Positions 21,576 through 32,905 of a stretch of DNA of 39,922 nucleotides are shown one piece after another. How positions within the stretch are numbered: position 1 is the first letter of the stretch; every line of letters starts with the position of its first letter. The notes under the pieces are model-generated. The model searched no databases. It saw nothing but the letters and a program-made list of their open reading frames with translations, and was not told the DNA's origin. The position numbers were made by a program, and so were the translations under genes. Source of the stretch: Smittium culicis (Eukaryota > Kickxellomycota > Harpellomycetes > Harpellales > Legeriomycetaceae); the NCBI GenBank assembly GCA_001970855.1, contig LSSN01000015.1, positions 1 through 39,922 of the forward strand, in the 5' to 3' direction.

Positions 21576-24510
21576 AAAGACGCGCTCAAGAAAATAGTAG
21601 TTTCAGGCTATAGTATAGGATTTGTAAAATAAATTTTTTTATATTAAGCAGTCAAGTAAAATTAACACGTAGTTGCGGTCACCTGGATATATTTATAACT
21701 AATAAAAATATATCATTTTATACAAAAAGATAATTCCAACATGTGCCAAAGTAGACATATAAAAAAAACTGAGTAGCTTTGTAGATAATTCTTCAGTAGA
21801 AACATAAGTTATAAGGCAATTGTCATTTTGAAAAAGTTTTATTTGTTTAAGAGTTAAAGCTAGCAAGATGTTGGCGGATGTATAAATAATATCAACACAT
21901 TGTTAGAAAAAATGATCACTAGGATAAATTTTTTGCAATAATGATTCAATTTTTATTATATGTTGCTACCGCGAGATATAAAAACATGAGTTAAAGTTTA
22001 AATACACATTTTGTTTCACAATTGGCAAGTAAAAATAGTATTTCGAGCTAAATAATGTATATATATTTAAATTTTGGCATCTAATTCCGGTATATTCGGA
22101 AACAAACCATATATGGGAGACTATTTCGAGGATTTGAACTTTCTGTATTAGAATTTCATTTCGATCAGACTGTATTTTATTTTTAATTAGCGTTCTGAAG
22201 TTTTGTCTAATTTACAGCAGAAAATATAATCAGTTGTAAAAAAAAAAATTCTCGTCAACAAAATATCCCATGTATGTATTTATAATTTTTTTTACTGTGA
22301 TAATAATTTAGTAATTAAAGTCAAAGACTATAATTTTCCTAAATTAGATTCTTGGGCTTTAAAGATTTTTTCCTCTCCATAATTTTTTTTTTAATTTAAT
22401 TTTTTTATTGGTTATTATAGAGATCTAGTTAGTTGAGCGTTGTACAATTTTCTTTACACGCTTTTATATTATGACGTGGTAGAAATAAAGTTTTTTTTTT
22501 TTTTGAAATGTAGATATAAGTTTTTTTACACCAATAAATAATTTAGCCACTTTGAAGAAACAATCTAAAAATTTAGGACTATAATGCCCGACTTTTATCT
22601 CTTTACTTGTTGCCGTTACACTTTAAAAATACAATGACGAGTCAGTGGCGTAATCCTTTAAAAAATCGTTAGTAATTTGATTAGTAAAAATTATCATTTC
22701 GTTTTAGCTAATAAACTATAACGAATGAATATAATTAAATGATGATAGAGGCTGGAATAAGAGTAATGATAATTATAGAAATAATAGTAAATGAAGAGTG
22801 GGTTAGTTTCGGGCGAAATGGGATAAGAGATACATAAATTAAAACGAGTGAATGGTAAGGTTGGTTAAATCTAATGTTTTATGGGTTGTGGTTAAAATTA
22901 TTTAGAATAATGTGTTATATTATACACGAATTATTTTATTTTTTCGCGTTCTATTTTTAGGTTTGAATAGGAAATTGGGTTGGATTATGCTTTTTTACTG
23001 AAATTTAAAATTAGTATATTTTTTTTACTTTTTTAGAAAATTATGAATCAAGTAAGCGCTTTTCTGCAGATTAGTATCAATAACATAAATATTTCTATAC
23101 TATTATCATCATTAACCAGATTAAAAATGTATTTCGACTTTTTTATTTAATCGCGGACACTTTGACTTGTATATTTAGTAATCGAATTTTGGTAATTCTA
23201 TTTGATAAAATAAAAGTAACGAGTTATACATAGATAAATTTTTTATGCGATTTTACAGACCTTGATTCTATTTCTAAAAGTATTCTCTTTGTAAAGGTTA
23301 ACTCATTTAACTTTAGGTGGGCAATATATATTTAAAGTGTCGATTATTTGAATTTAGGTAAGTATCCTATACTTAATCAGGCCACACTCTAATTTATACT
23401 AACACGATTTAGAGTAAAATAATAGATTAATTGTGTATTGAATTGAAAGCCTCTAGACAGGGATTATATTTTCAAAATAATGTTATGAAAATGCTAATAT
23501 ACGGGCAGCTAGTAAAAAGAGTTCATTAAAATACTGCAAGGGGAGTAAAGTTCATAGGGTGAAAAAAAAAAAAGAAAAATGAGGTGGTTATCAAAATCGT
23601 AGTGGTGTAAATAAGTATTTTCTCACTCCACAAATATCAATTGGATAAAGAGAGATAAAACTATATTTAGAACGATGATTAAATTATTTAGCAATGTATT
23701 AATAAATTTTCACAAATTGGAACTGATAAAAACGAGATTAAGAGAAAAATTACTAAAGTAGGGTGATAATTCGGGGGATTTTTTTTCAAGCCTTAATAAT
23801 AGGACGTAATATTACACTCGAAAATAAAACGCTACTGATTTCTGGGTAATCATTGGCATGATGATTGTTTAAAGCCGTTAATTTTTAATACTATCCATCC
23901 AAATTTATGATTTACTTTAAACAGTTATTGGACGAATGAGAAAAAATTACGTTTAAGCATTAGAGAATAAATAGCGATTTTGGAGTTTGAATCCTAAAGC
24001 ATAAAAGCCATTTTTCAAATGGAAGATTTTAAGGAGCTAAAAAAGGCCGAGCGAAAGAGATTTACAAATTTTATTAATAGAAATGAAGAGCTAGTATAGA
24101 GGGGAAAAAAGTAATAAAAAACCTTATTGGAGTAATTTAGCCAGCAGGTTGTAAAAGTAGATAATACTGAATGGTTATTTTTTATGAAAATCTATTTTAT
24201 TATTAATTGTTACTTTTTTTTTTTTTTTTTTTTTTTGGCGTGTTGAATAAAATTAGGCATAGTAGCTAATTAAATGCTTGGAAGGCAAGTAGTCCAATGA
24301 TTGAAAGCTGGTTATTATCCATGAATGTGAAAACCAAAAATTTGAAACAAAGTGCTAAAAAGTACAAAATCTCGTAAATTATCGCTTTCACGTTCAGTGG
24401 TATTAAACTTTTTTATTAATTAACTTTTTTCGTTTTAGCCATGAGACTAAAATTCAAATTGCTACTAGTCGCTTTTCTATTTCCCTTGTACTAATATTAA
24501 TAATCATAAC
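21576..24510. other. Gene-free AT-rich region left of the gap, G-rich strand
   Basis: About 2.9 kb with no supported gene. From about 22.7 kb the plus strand is strongly G over C. A 27-codon frame at 24019-24099 (MEDFKELKKAERKRF) has a coding-like composition but no recognisable identity; it could be a remnant exon. A long T run lies at about 24213-24236. No RNA gene was found. Confidence 0.55.
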
Positions 24511-25015
24511 ATAATATTTATTTAGGGGGGGGGGGGGGGGGGNNNNNNNNNNNNNNNNNNNNNNNNNNNNNNNNNNNNNNNNNNNNNNNNNNNNNNNNNN
24601 NNNNNNNNNNNNNNNNNNNNNNNNNNNNNNNNNNNNNNNNNNNNNNNNNNNNNNNNNNNNNNNNNNNNNNNNNNNNNNNNNNNNNNNNNNNNNNNNNNNN
24701 NNNNNNNNNNNNNNNNNNNNNNNNNNNNNNNNNNNNNNNNNNNNNNNNNNNNNNNNNNNNNNNNNNNNNNNNNNNNNNNNNNNNNNNNNNNNNNNNNNNN
24801 NNNNNNNNNNNNNNNNNNNNNNNNNNNNNNNNNNNNNNNNNNNNNNNNNNNNNNNNNNNNNNNNNNNNNNNNNNNNNNNNNNNNNNNNNNNNNNNNNNNN
24901 NNNNNNNNNNNNNNNNNNNNNNNNNNNNNNNNNNNNNNNNNNNNNNNNNNNNNNNNNNNNNNNNNNNNNNNNNNNNNNNNNNNNNNNNNNATAATATTTA
25001 TTTAGGGGGGGGGGG
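24511..25015. other. Assembly gap flanked by duplicated sequence
   Basis: N fills 24543-24990 (448 bases). Immediately left, 24511-24542 is ATAATATTTATTTA followed by 18 G. Immediately right, 24991-25015 is ATAATATTTATTTA followed by 11 G and then TGGTGGAGGGG. The two flanks are therefore the same locus read twice, ending at a G homopolymer. The N run probably does not represent 448 missing bases. Confidence 0.85.
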
Positions 25016-25442
25016 TGGTGGAGGGGCTAAACTATAACTTGATTAGAATTTTCATTCGCGGGAATAATGTGAGTTGGTGCCATCGAGCATATAAATAGAA
25101 ATAATGTATGGATTGAGTCAGGCATATTGACCAAATAATAATTAAGCTTTTTTTTTTTTTTGCAAGCGCTTGAAAAAGTCTCTTCATTAATCACGATCAG
25201 ATGCAAGTGTTAGTTTTATATTAAAAAAAATTATATAAACTCTTGCAAGTAACCTTTGGACATTTAAAATAGAAACTTATACATTGGAATTCAATTTTCA
25301 CTAAAAGAAAAAGCTTCATTTCAAAGTTTTCAAAATAATCATATAGACTAGAGATCATATTTTATATTAAACTGGCATTAAAATAGAAATTCATAAACGC
25401 ACTTTGCAAAAAAAAAAAAAAAAACGAAACAAAATTGAAGAT
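25016..25442. other. Non-coding sequence right of the gap
   Basis: About 430 bp, starting with the G/T-rich tail of the homopolymer and continuing AT-rich. It ends in a run of A just before the small gene at 25443. No specific element was recognised. Confidence 0.5.
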
Positions 25443-25661
25443 ATGGACACTTGCATTGCACAACTGAATACCTCGAAACCGATCAAGCATGTCCGTTTCA
25501 GCAACGAAAACCAAGTCTGCTACACATACTCGAAAACGACATACAACAGGAGCAAGCATGAGTATAAAGTCAAGTTTATGTCAGTAGTAGAAAGAAAAAA
25601 ACAAGTTCTTTCAAAGCCATGGTTTAGCTGCGACTTCAATAACGTTCCGCAAATTATCTAA
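25443..25661 (+). CDS. Small protein with a PP1-docking (RVxF-type) motif
   Basis: A 72-codon open frame beginning MDTCIAQLNT. It contains KHVRF (residues 15-19), which fits the protein phosphatase 1 docking consensus [RK]-x-[VI]-x-F, followed by NENQVCYTYSKTTYNRS. A V-x-F-x(n)-YTYS-x(2)-Y-[DN]-R arrangement is one I recall from small fungal PP1-binding proteins; this is a pattern recollection and was not searched. The rest is basic and has no signal peptide or membrane segment. AATAAA follows the stop directly. It is the only coding candidate in about 9 kb. It could instead be an exon of a larger gene or a chance frame. Confidence 0.5.
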   Translation: MDTCIAQLNTSKPIKHVRFSNENQVCYTYSKTTYNRSKHEYKVKFMSVVERKKQVLSKPWFSCDFNNVPQII

Positions 25662-27314
25662 ATAAAAAAAAAAAGCATTATTGAAGAAATATTCTCTTCT
25701 CGGAAAAAAACCTTTCTGCCTTATTCTAATCCCATCGAAAAAAAATTCTCTTTTTGGATTTTCTTTCTTGTCCTGTCTTTTACTGCATCTTTACGCCATA
25801 GACCGCTTTTTGGATCTTTATTATATTTCATACACTACTTTCATATCGGAAGCTAACTCTCATATTTTGTACTTTTAATAGCAATCACTTTAAATTTTCT
25901 CCATCTAACTTATCTACGAAATAAATTATCGTCTTGAACTCTTTCCGTTTTATTCATGAGAATGCCTGTATATCGTTAAAGAGTTACTTATAATATACTA
26001 TAATTTAAAATACCAAATCTATTAATTGTAGACTATTATAAATTTTTACAGTAATTTTTAGTTCCCCTTTTTTAGTAAATAGTTGTAAAAAATAAAGCAC
26101 AGATTCTTATATCTTGTGCGAAAATACATTATTTGTAACTTGATTTAGTTAAGTAAGATCTCCGTTATTCTTTCAAAAAAAAAAAACCTTCTTTGGCTAA
26201 ATAAAATAACTTGACAAATACCATACAAAGATATTCAAAATGCACGGCCATTCTCGAATAGTTAAACACAGAGTTATATTTTGTCAATTAAATAGAAACA
26301 AGCTCATTCCTTTAAGTATATTTTTAAACTATGTTTAATAAACTATCTGAGAAAAAAAAAGAATAAAGTTCATTCCTTTTTAATTTTTTTTTTTTTTTTA
26401 CATAAATAAGGTTAGGGGAAAATTTTCAAACCATTTTTTGGTCGGTAAAAATAATAAGAAACAGCGTCTTTGTATCAAAACCTTAAACATAAAGTTCTTC
26501 AATCTCAAAAAAGGTAAGAGAGAAGAATAAAGGACTATATTGAAATCTATTCAATGTTTACTACCGAGCTTAAATCTATATGAAATCCCTACATCCTAAT
26601 CTACTATTCATATTCGAAGATATTTCTATAGCTGAAGGTCGGCATATTTCTAGCAGTTACTAAAAAAATAAAAGACTGCTTATTCATCGTTTGAACTCAC
26701 AACTGTATCAAAAGATAGTCAATATAATTTGAATTAGATCCAATATATAGCTAATTTGCTCTGAAAAAAATGATATATAATCTCGATTTTAAATATAAGC
26801 ATTTTTAAGAGTGAAATGTTTCGGCTGCAATATTGAATTAAGGCTTTATTTAACCATTAGAAAAAAAGGGCTTTGTTTCAAAAATTAGTAAGAAATTAGT
26901 ATCTAATTCGATAATAAAATATAGACTCAAAATAAAAAGGCAGCAATTATGTGGACAATCCACTATATCCATTCTTGGTATTGTGCGCCAATAATTTCGC
27001 TTAATGCTTTTTCTTTCTACAATTTCATATAAAAAGGCTTGAATTATATCCTATTATGGTAAATATAAACAAAGTGCCCAACGCTTATTACCACAGTTTT
27101 TTTTTTCTTATAGGGGGGACTATATGAAGACTGTGTTTTCCAGTGTAAATAATTTCTATCTTAAAGCATTACCTTAAAATAAGAAACCAGCAAATATACC
27201 ATTAGATGTTAATCAAACATTAATTTCAAAGTTAAATGAGTAAATAGTAAAATAGAAATACCTTTTTCTTTGTCCATCCAGTAAAATCAACAACTAATGG
27301 ATATTCATTTCAGT

Positions 27315-27370
27315 GGCATTAAGCCGCAACAAAGTGCTCTCCCCCATTCATAGTTTCTCATTGCCTATTT
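27315..27370 (+). repeat. Dispersed repeat, copy A
   Basis: Shares CATTAA and the exact 16-mer GCAACAAAGTGCTCTC (27326-27341) with copy B at 30384-30440, followed by weaker similarity. A third, poorer match is GTTTCTCATTTGCCTAA near 27974-27990. Origin unknown. Confidence 0.5.
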
Positions 27371-27561
27371 GCTATTATTATTATTGATATTGTTATTATT
27401 AAAAAGTATATTCAAGTTAAGAATCTTATTTTATAACTTTGGTTCAACACCATGCATATAAAAACTCATTGCTGCTGTATGGTTTTAATAATCGAAAAAC
27501 TTTCTCATAAAGATGTAAAATACGACGAGCGACTTGCCATTAGAATAGGACAGGCAAAACA

Positions 27562-27660
27562 AATAGAGGAGCGGATGGTGAAAGCAAAAATAGAAGCAGA
27601 GAATGGAAGCAAACATAGAAACGGAGAATGAAAGCAATTAGAGGAGCGGATGATGAAGGG
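27562..27660 (+). repeat. Minisatellite, about four imperfect 25-bp units
   Basis: Units begin AATAGAGGAGCGGATGGTGA, AATAGAAGCAGAGAATGGAA, ATAGAAACGGAGAATGAAAG and AGAGGAGCGGATGATGAAGG. It is purine-rich on the plus strand in a locally C-over-G region, so it stands out. The open antisense frame across it is a by-product of the repeat. Confidence 0.6.
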
Positions 27661-30383
27661 ACTGCAATACAATCAATTTCTATTTTAGCTGGAATGTTCA
27701 AAATAGTATAAATCGCTACTACCTTAATAAGGTATAATGCAAAATAGCATATAATATGAACGAGTGCTAATTTTTCTTTGTAAAATGTAAACACTGCCTT
27801 AATTGTATTTTTCCTCATTCAGGCCATTAATCAATATCACTAGTTATTTTTTTGTTACTTTTTTTTTTTATAACAAACATGGATACAAATATCCTCGACC
27901 TTACTCACCAAAAATAAATAAATAAATAAAACCTCCATAAAATGAATGCTAGTGTAGCGCTCGCTCTATCAAAGTTTCTCATTTGCCTAATGTGTATAAA
28001 GAAGTGTATTTCCATCTCTAAGGCACCACTTTTTTTCATTACATTAAAACAAAAAGAATAGTTTTCAAAGGAACCATATTTTTTATAACTGAGTTCTAAT
28101 TAATCCCAAGTTGTACTCATTTACGTTACTTGTTGTTTGTATATTTGCTTTTTTTGCAGAATAGCTACAGATTCCTAAAGTCTTTTCTTTTAAATCAGAT
28201 AGCCAACAAGAACAAAATTCACGATATTTACTTTTTTAGTGGCATATAAAAAAAATAGATAACAGAAAATCTTATTTTGATTTTCTTTCTATTCATCAAC
28301 TACATCCAATTTAGCAATCAATTCGCTACAGTAATCTAAGAGTAAAACGGAATAGTACACATTATTTAATGAATCAAAGTTTATATCTACATATTGATCA
28401 ATTACCCTTTCTTTCTTTAATTACGTTCAACATGGCTCTCGTTTAAAGAAATTACCAATAGGATATTCTATTAACAGTTCAATCATACTATATATTAAAT
28501 TCAGTTTATAAAACTTCTTCAAGATTCACTAAATAAGTGAAAAAAAATAAAGCTTAATGGAAGAAATGTATAAATACTGGTTGGTATTCGAGTTAAAAGT
28601 AAAATTCATACAGACATAAACTCATCTCACCCATTCCACTCAACCACTTTCATGATCACTATCGATATTTAATCTTCAATAAATACAGCTAACATTGCTT
28701 GAAGTAAAAAAAAAATAATAACACGCACTTAATTCACTCACATCAAAAACTCACAACTAAGCATTATACTTATTGTTTATTAATACCATAATACATAATT
28801 TCAAACATTCTATGAGTATCAAGCAGTATAAAAACCAGTTCAAACCAATAAAGATCCAAGCAGAAATAAAAATAATTTTATTTGCCTAAATATACTTTTT
28901 TTTATATCGCATACCACTATCATTGCATAGCATATACATTCAAAAAAGAAAAAGTGTATATTTATTAGAAAGTAGCATCAACAAAATACTAATTTAATTT
29001 AAACTTGATCGATTTTTATCTCATTCGGCATTAAAACTTCGCATAAAATCGTACACTTTACAAGAAATGGAATTTACTACAATTTATGTATTAAGCAGGG
29101 ACTACCCTTTTCATATTTTTGATGATGAGGCTGAGTGCCAATAAATTATTTAACCTATACCGCTTTAATTTGTTATAATACCTCAATGATCTTGTTCAAA
29201 TCTCTATAAGCTATGACTAGCAAATCCCACATTTACATACATACCTAAATATTATTAAAAAAAACTTTTCATTAATATATATGCAAGTTCAGAGTTTTTA
29301 AATAATAGTACCCTATGTATACTTGTAATTTCACTACGATTTAAATTTGGTTTTTTATTTTACCCTTTATCTAATAATAAAATTTACAAATAAAACTCAA
29401 AAGCTAAAACTTTTTTTTATTTATATTTTTATTTTTACACAAACTAGAAAAAGTTAAAATTTATTCTTTTCTGGTGCTTTTTTCTTCATTTTTTAATTAA
29501 AAATATGTATTTGAGGTGGTAACCTTCGCTATAATTGCTAATTTATTGTAGTATAAGCTTAATTTATATATGAAATTTAGATAAAAATCAGTTTTATATT
29601 ACAATACAATTTCTGCTATCATTTTATATATTAAGAATCATAGATTTTTAATAATGTGGTATCTGACTTCGAAAATTACTCTTATAAATGGAAATTAAAA
29701 TTTTTTTTAGAGCTTTAATGGATCCATAAAATTTCTGAATACTAACTTCAGAGAAAACATCAAGTATTTAAAATAATGTAGTATTCTTATTATTTAGAAA
29801 TTTATACAATTATTATTTTTTTTTCCTCAGAGAGTTTATTAAACGCAATTTAAAAGTGTAAAAAAATTATTTAAAAGTATTAAGAAATGTCTCTATAGAC
29901 ATATTCATGATCTCATAAGTTTTATAGGTAGTTGATATTTTTCGGCTTTAAAATTAATATATTATAAATTAAAAGAATAAATATATAGCTAATATTTAAT
30001 TTCTAATATCTAAGCACAGTTTTGTTATTGAAAAAATGTGTTATTGATTGTGATATTCATAGATAATAAACACAATTTCTATAATTAATTTAATCTGTTT
30101 TTTTTTCTGCCAACAGTGTTTAAAATATATACTGATCAGCCAATAAATTCCAAATACTCATCAACGATTTTGAAATCATTTGGGTAGTTCTTTATGAAGA
30201 GGTCATTTTATAGTGTAAAGAGTTTCAGTGTATAAAATCGCATAAAAAATAATCGGCCAATGAATAGAATAAATTACATTTTTAGCAAATAAAAATTTTA
30301 TATTGAAACGAAGAAATAGAAAAAACAAAATGCCTTTTTTGCTCCGCCAATAATATTTAAAAAAAGTGATTATACAGGCCAAT

Positions 30384-30440
30384 AACATTAAACTGCAACA
30401 AAGTGCTCTCTTCGTTCAGAATCTCCCATTTCTTTTAATA
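30384..30440 (+). repeat. Dispersed repeat, copy B
   Basis: Contains GCAACAAAGTGCTCTC at 30395-30410, identical to copy A about 3.07 kb upstream, with CATTAA five bases before in both. Similarity declines downstream. No coding content. Confidence 0.5.
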
Positions 30441-30747
30441 ATTATAAACACTAGCAGCCAATAGTTTAGACAAAAATTCTGGCTGGAAATTTCAAAATGC
30501 GCAAAAGTAAAAAAAATAAATTGAAACTACAATGCAAGTATAAATGATATTTGAAAACTGCACTTTTAATAAATATAATCACAACATAAAAGAATAAGTA
30601 AAATTTCTGATTTATACAAAAGTTTTATGCTTCATACTTTCAACATATCCTAATTTTTTATAATTAAATTCAAGTTAATTCGATTCGATTCGATTTTCTA
30701 AAGACAGCTCAGCCGACAATATATACAACAGATAAACTCCGCGCAAA

Positions 30748-32241
30748 ATGGCTTTATGGGTTGACAAGAACAGACCAACAACCTTAGATAAACTATCATA
30801 CCATCATGAGTTAACTTCTCATCTTAAAAAAATGGTACTTGTTTTTAACAAAATCATTCACTCAATTCTCAACTAATCGTTACAATTCTTTTTTATTTTT
30901 TCGAGATTAAACTTTTTTTCAAAAGTCTTTTTTTTTTTTTTTAGCATATATCATATTTTTATTTTTTTTTCATTCATACTTATATCACTTTTCTTTAAAC
31001 GGAACTTATATCAATACTTTTATTTATTTGTTTTAGGCCGAAACTTTGGACATTCCTCACTTGTTATTTTATGGACCCGAAGGTGCTGGTAAAAAAACAA
31101 GAATAATGACGCTGTTGCGCCAAATATTTGGTCCAGGTGCTGAAAAGGTTTTGAAACTTCTTGCCATTTTTGCATACTATCTAAAATTTGATTTTGTATT
31201 TGGATATAGTCAGCTAAAGCTCAATAGACTAATCCTTTTGATTCCAATATTCTTAGATTAGAATGGACACTAGAACTTTCCAAACAACATCTTCTCGTTC
31301 TGTAGAAGTAAATATTCTAAGTAGTAATTATCATATCGAAATAAATCCAAGCGATGCTGGTATTTATGACCGTGTAATTGTCCAGGAACTGATTAAAGAA
31401 ATCGCTCAAACCCAACAAGTCAACTCCTCTTCGCTAAAAAAATTCAAGGGTTCAATTTTGTTTTTTGTTTTTTTGTTTTTTTAAAATATTATAATTTCTT
31501 TATCTATTTTATATCTGAAGAGATTTGTACAACAAAAATTAACGTATTTATTTGTTAATACATTTAGTTGTTGTCATCCATGACGCTGATACTCTTAGCA
31601 AAAATGCTCAGCATGCATTACGTAGAACTATGGAAAAGTATATGGTAAACTTGAGGATAATCATGTGCTGCTCTTCAACAGGAAATATAATTCCACCACT
31701 ACAAAGTCGTTGCTTGATGATAAGGGTTCCAGCTCCTTCCTCAGAGGACGTTTCTAAAGTACTTTTATCAATAGCGTCAATCGAAAATTTTCAACTATCT
31801 GAAAAATTGGCTACAAGAATCTCGCATGTATCTAATCAGAATTTGAGAAAAGCAGTTTTATTGCTTGAAGCATCCTATGTTTCTAATTATCCATTCACTG
31901 ACGATATGGAACTTCCACTACCTGACTGGGAAGTTGCAATCGTAAAGCTTGCTAAAAAGCTTTTAAGCTCACAATCCCCGATGGTTGTAATGGAAGCAAG
32001 AACTTCTCTTTATGAGCTGTTAACTCACTGTATACCTCCATCAGTCATCTTGAAACAACTAGCTTTGTATTTAGTTGACCATGTTGACGAAACTATGAAG
32101 CCTGAAATCATATCTATTGCTAGCCAATACGAAGAAAGATTAAATTTAGGTCAAAAAGCTATTTTCCATTTGGAAGCCTTCGTTGCACGATTCCAAAGTG
32201 TTTATAAGAGGTTTTTATCTGATCTTGATTTTAATTTCTAA
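30748..32241 (+). CDS. RFC5: Replication factor C subunit 5 (clamp-loader small subunit)
   Basis: Subunit of the RFC clamp loader that opens PCNA, and of the alternative checkpoint and cohesion loaders. Exons: 30748-30834, 31037-31147, 31257-31449 and 31568-32241, giving 354 residues, equal to the yeast Rfc5 length. The N-terminus MALWVDKNRPTTLDKLSYHH is the family start. The Walker A loop GPEGAGKKT is at residues 42-50. IEINPSDAG and VIVQELIKEIAQTQQV follow. The Walker B region reads VVVIHDAD rather than DExD, as expected for this non-hydrolysing subunit. The SRC motif is at 177-179. The C-terminal collar domain is complete. The 5' splice sites are GTACTT, GTTTTG and GTTCAA, weaker than the GTAAGT-type sites of neighbouring genes, but each restores the conserved frame (for example KFK|VVVIHDAD). 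Confidence 0.94.
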
Positions 32242-32500
32242 AACTATTTTATCCTTTCAACTTCATTAGCACTATTATACAATTTCCAAATAAAATACAC
32301 TAATACACAATTACTTACCTTTTAGACCTTTTTTTAAAGTCTATATTATACATTAGGATAGTATAGTTCCTTACAATTTTTTTTTTTATATATTTTGTTG
32401 ACCTTTAAAGATATGGCGAAAATATAGAGATTTTAGGTATTAAATTTATTAATACAATACTGTGGTCTATGTAAATATTGCACAAGGCTAAATAAAAAAT
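32242..32500. other. Convergent intergenic region RFC5 / DUF4112
   Basis: About 260 bp between convergent 3' ends, AT-rich, presumably holding both polyadenylation signals (AATAAA occurs near 32290 on the plus strand). Nothing else seen. Confidence 0.5.
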
Positions 32501-32905
32501 TTATTTTAGAACGAAACTTTCAATAGAGTTATAGTTGTATAAATTGGCTTTAAATAATATATCAGCATAATCGCCAACAACAGGAACGATTCCTATCAAG
32601 AAATCAAAAACAACAAATGTGATCATCTTAAGCTTTAAGAAGAAAGGAAGTTTAAATCTCGAGCAAGAAACTAGCACGAACATGAAACCGCAAACTAGGC
32701 CCATGAAATCGCCAACAGCCGGAACTAGCCCAACTATAGAATCGAGGCCAAACCTCAACCCGAGAATATTGTATTTGCTATCCATCAAGCAAGAGAGATC
32801 TTTCAAGCTATCCAGCTTTTTTTGCTGCTCTTTGAGGTCGATTGGTATACCTCTGTTTACTTCATTACAGTGTGGCTCAATTGTATTTTTGATATTCATT
32901 GGCAT
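32501..32905 (-). CDS. DUF4112 domain membrane protein
   Basis: A single-exon gene for 134 residues. The DUF4112 signature is clear: LRFGLDSIVGLVPAVGD at about 50-66 and GIVPVVGDYADILFKANLYN at about 105-124, with two hydrophobic stretches between (about 66-82 and 95-111). The family is widespread in bacteria and fungi and of unknown function; the hydrophobic stretches suggest a membrane protein. The N-terminal 40 residues are polar with a KEQQKKLDSLKDL helix typical of the lead-in to the domain. The start is the first ATG; a second in-frame ATG follows two codons later. It is divergent to MRC1, with a 1.55-kb spacer. Confidence 0.85.
   Translation of the reverse strand: MPMNIKNTIEPHCNEVNRGIPIDLKEQQKKLDSLKDLSCLMDSKYNILGLRFGLDSIVGLVPAVGDFMGLVCGFMFVLVSCSRFKLPFFLKLKMITFVVFDFLIGIVPVVGDYADILFKANLYNYNSIESFVLK

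Larger units (their letters stand above)
25662..30747. other. Gene-free AT-rich region right of the gap, C-rich strand
   Basis: About 5.1 kb with no supported gene. The plus strand is C over G in most of it, opposite to the region left of the gap. It contains a minisatellite at 27562-27660, an AAAT repeat near 27910-27930, a dispersed repeat (27315-27370 and 30384-30440, with a weaker copy at 27950-27992) and a short ATTCG tandem near 30678-30696. Long poly-A and poly-T runs are frequent. The last 100 bases should contain the RFC5 promoter; CCGCGC lies a few bases upstream of its ATG. Confidence 0.55.

Noticed and set aside
22125..22150. tRNA B-box-like word (minus strand AAGTTCAAATCCTCG)
   Set aside because: The flanking five bases do not form a T-arm stem and no A-box or acceptor stem is visible nearby. 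No tRNA was found in the window.
27540..27818. 92-codon antisense frame
   Set aside because: It crosses the minisatellite; the apparent length results from the purine-rich repeat.
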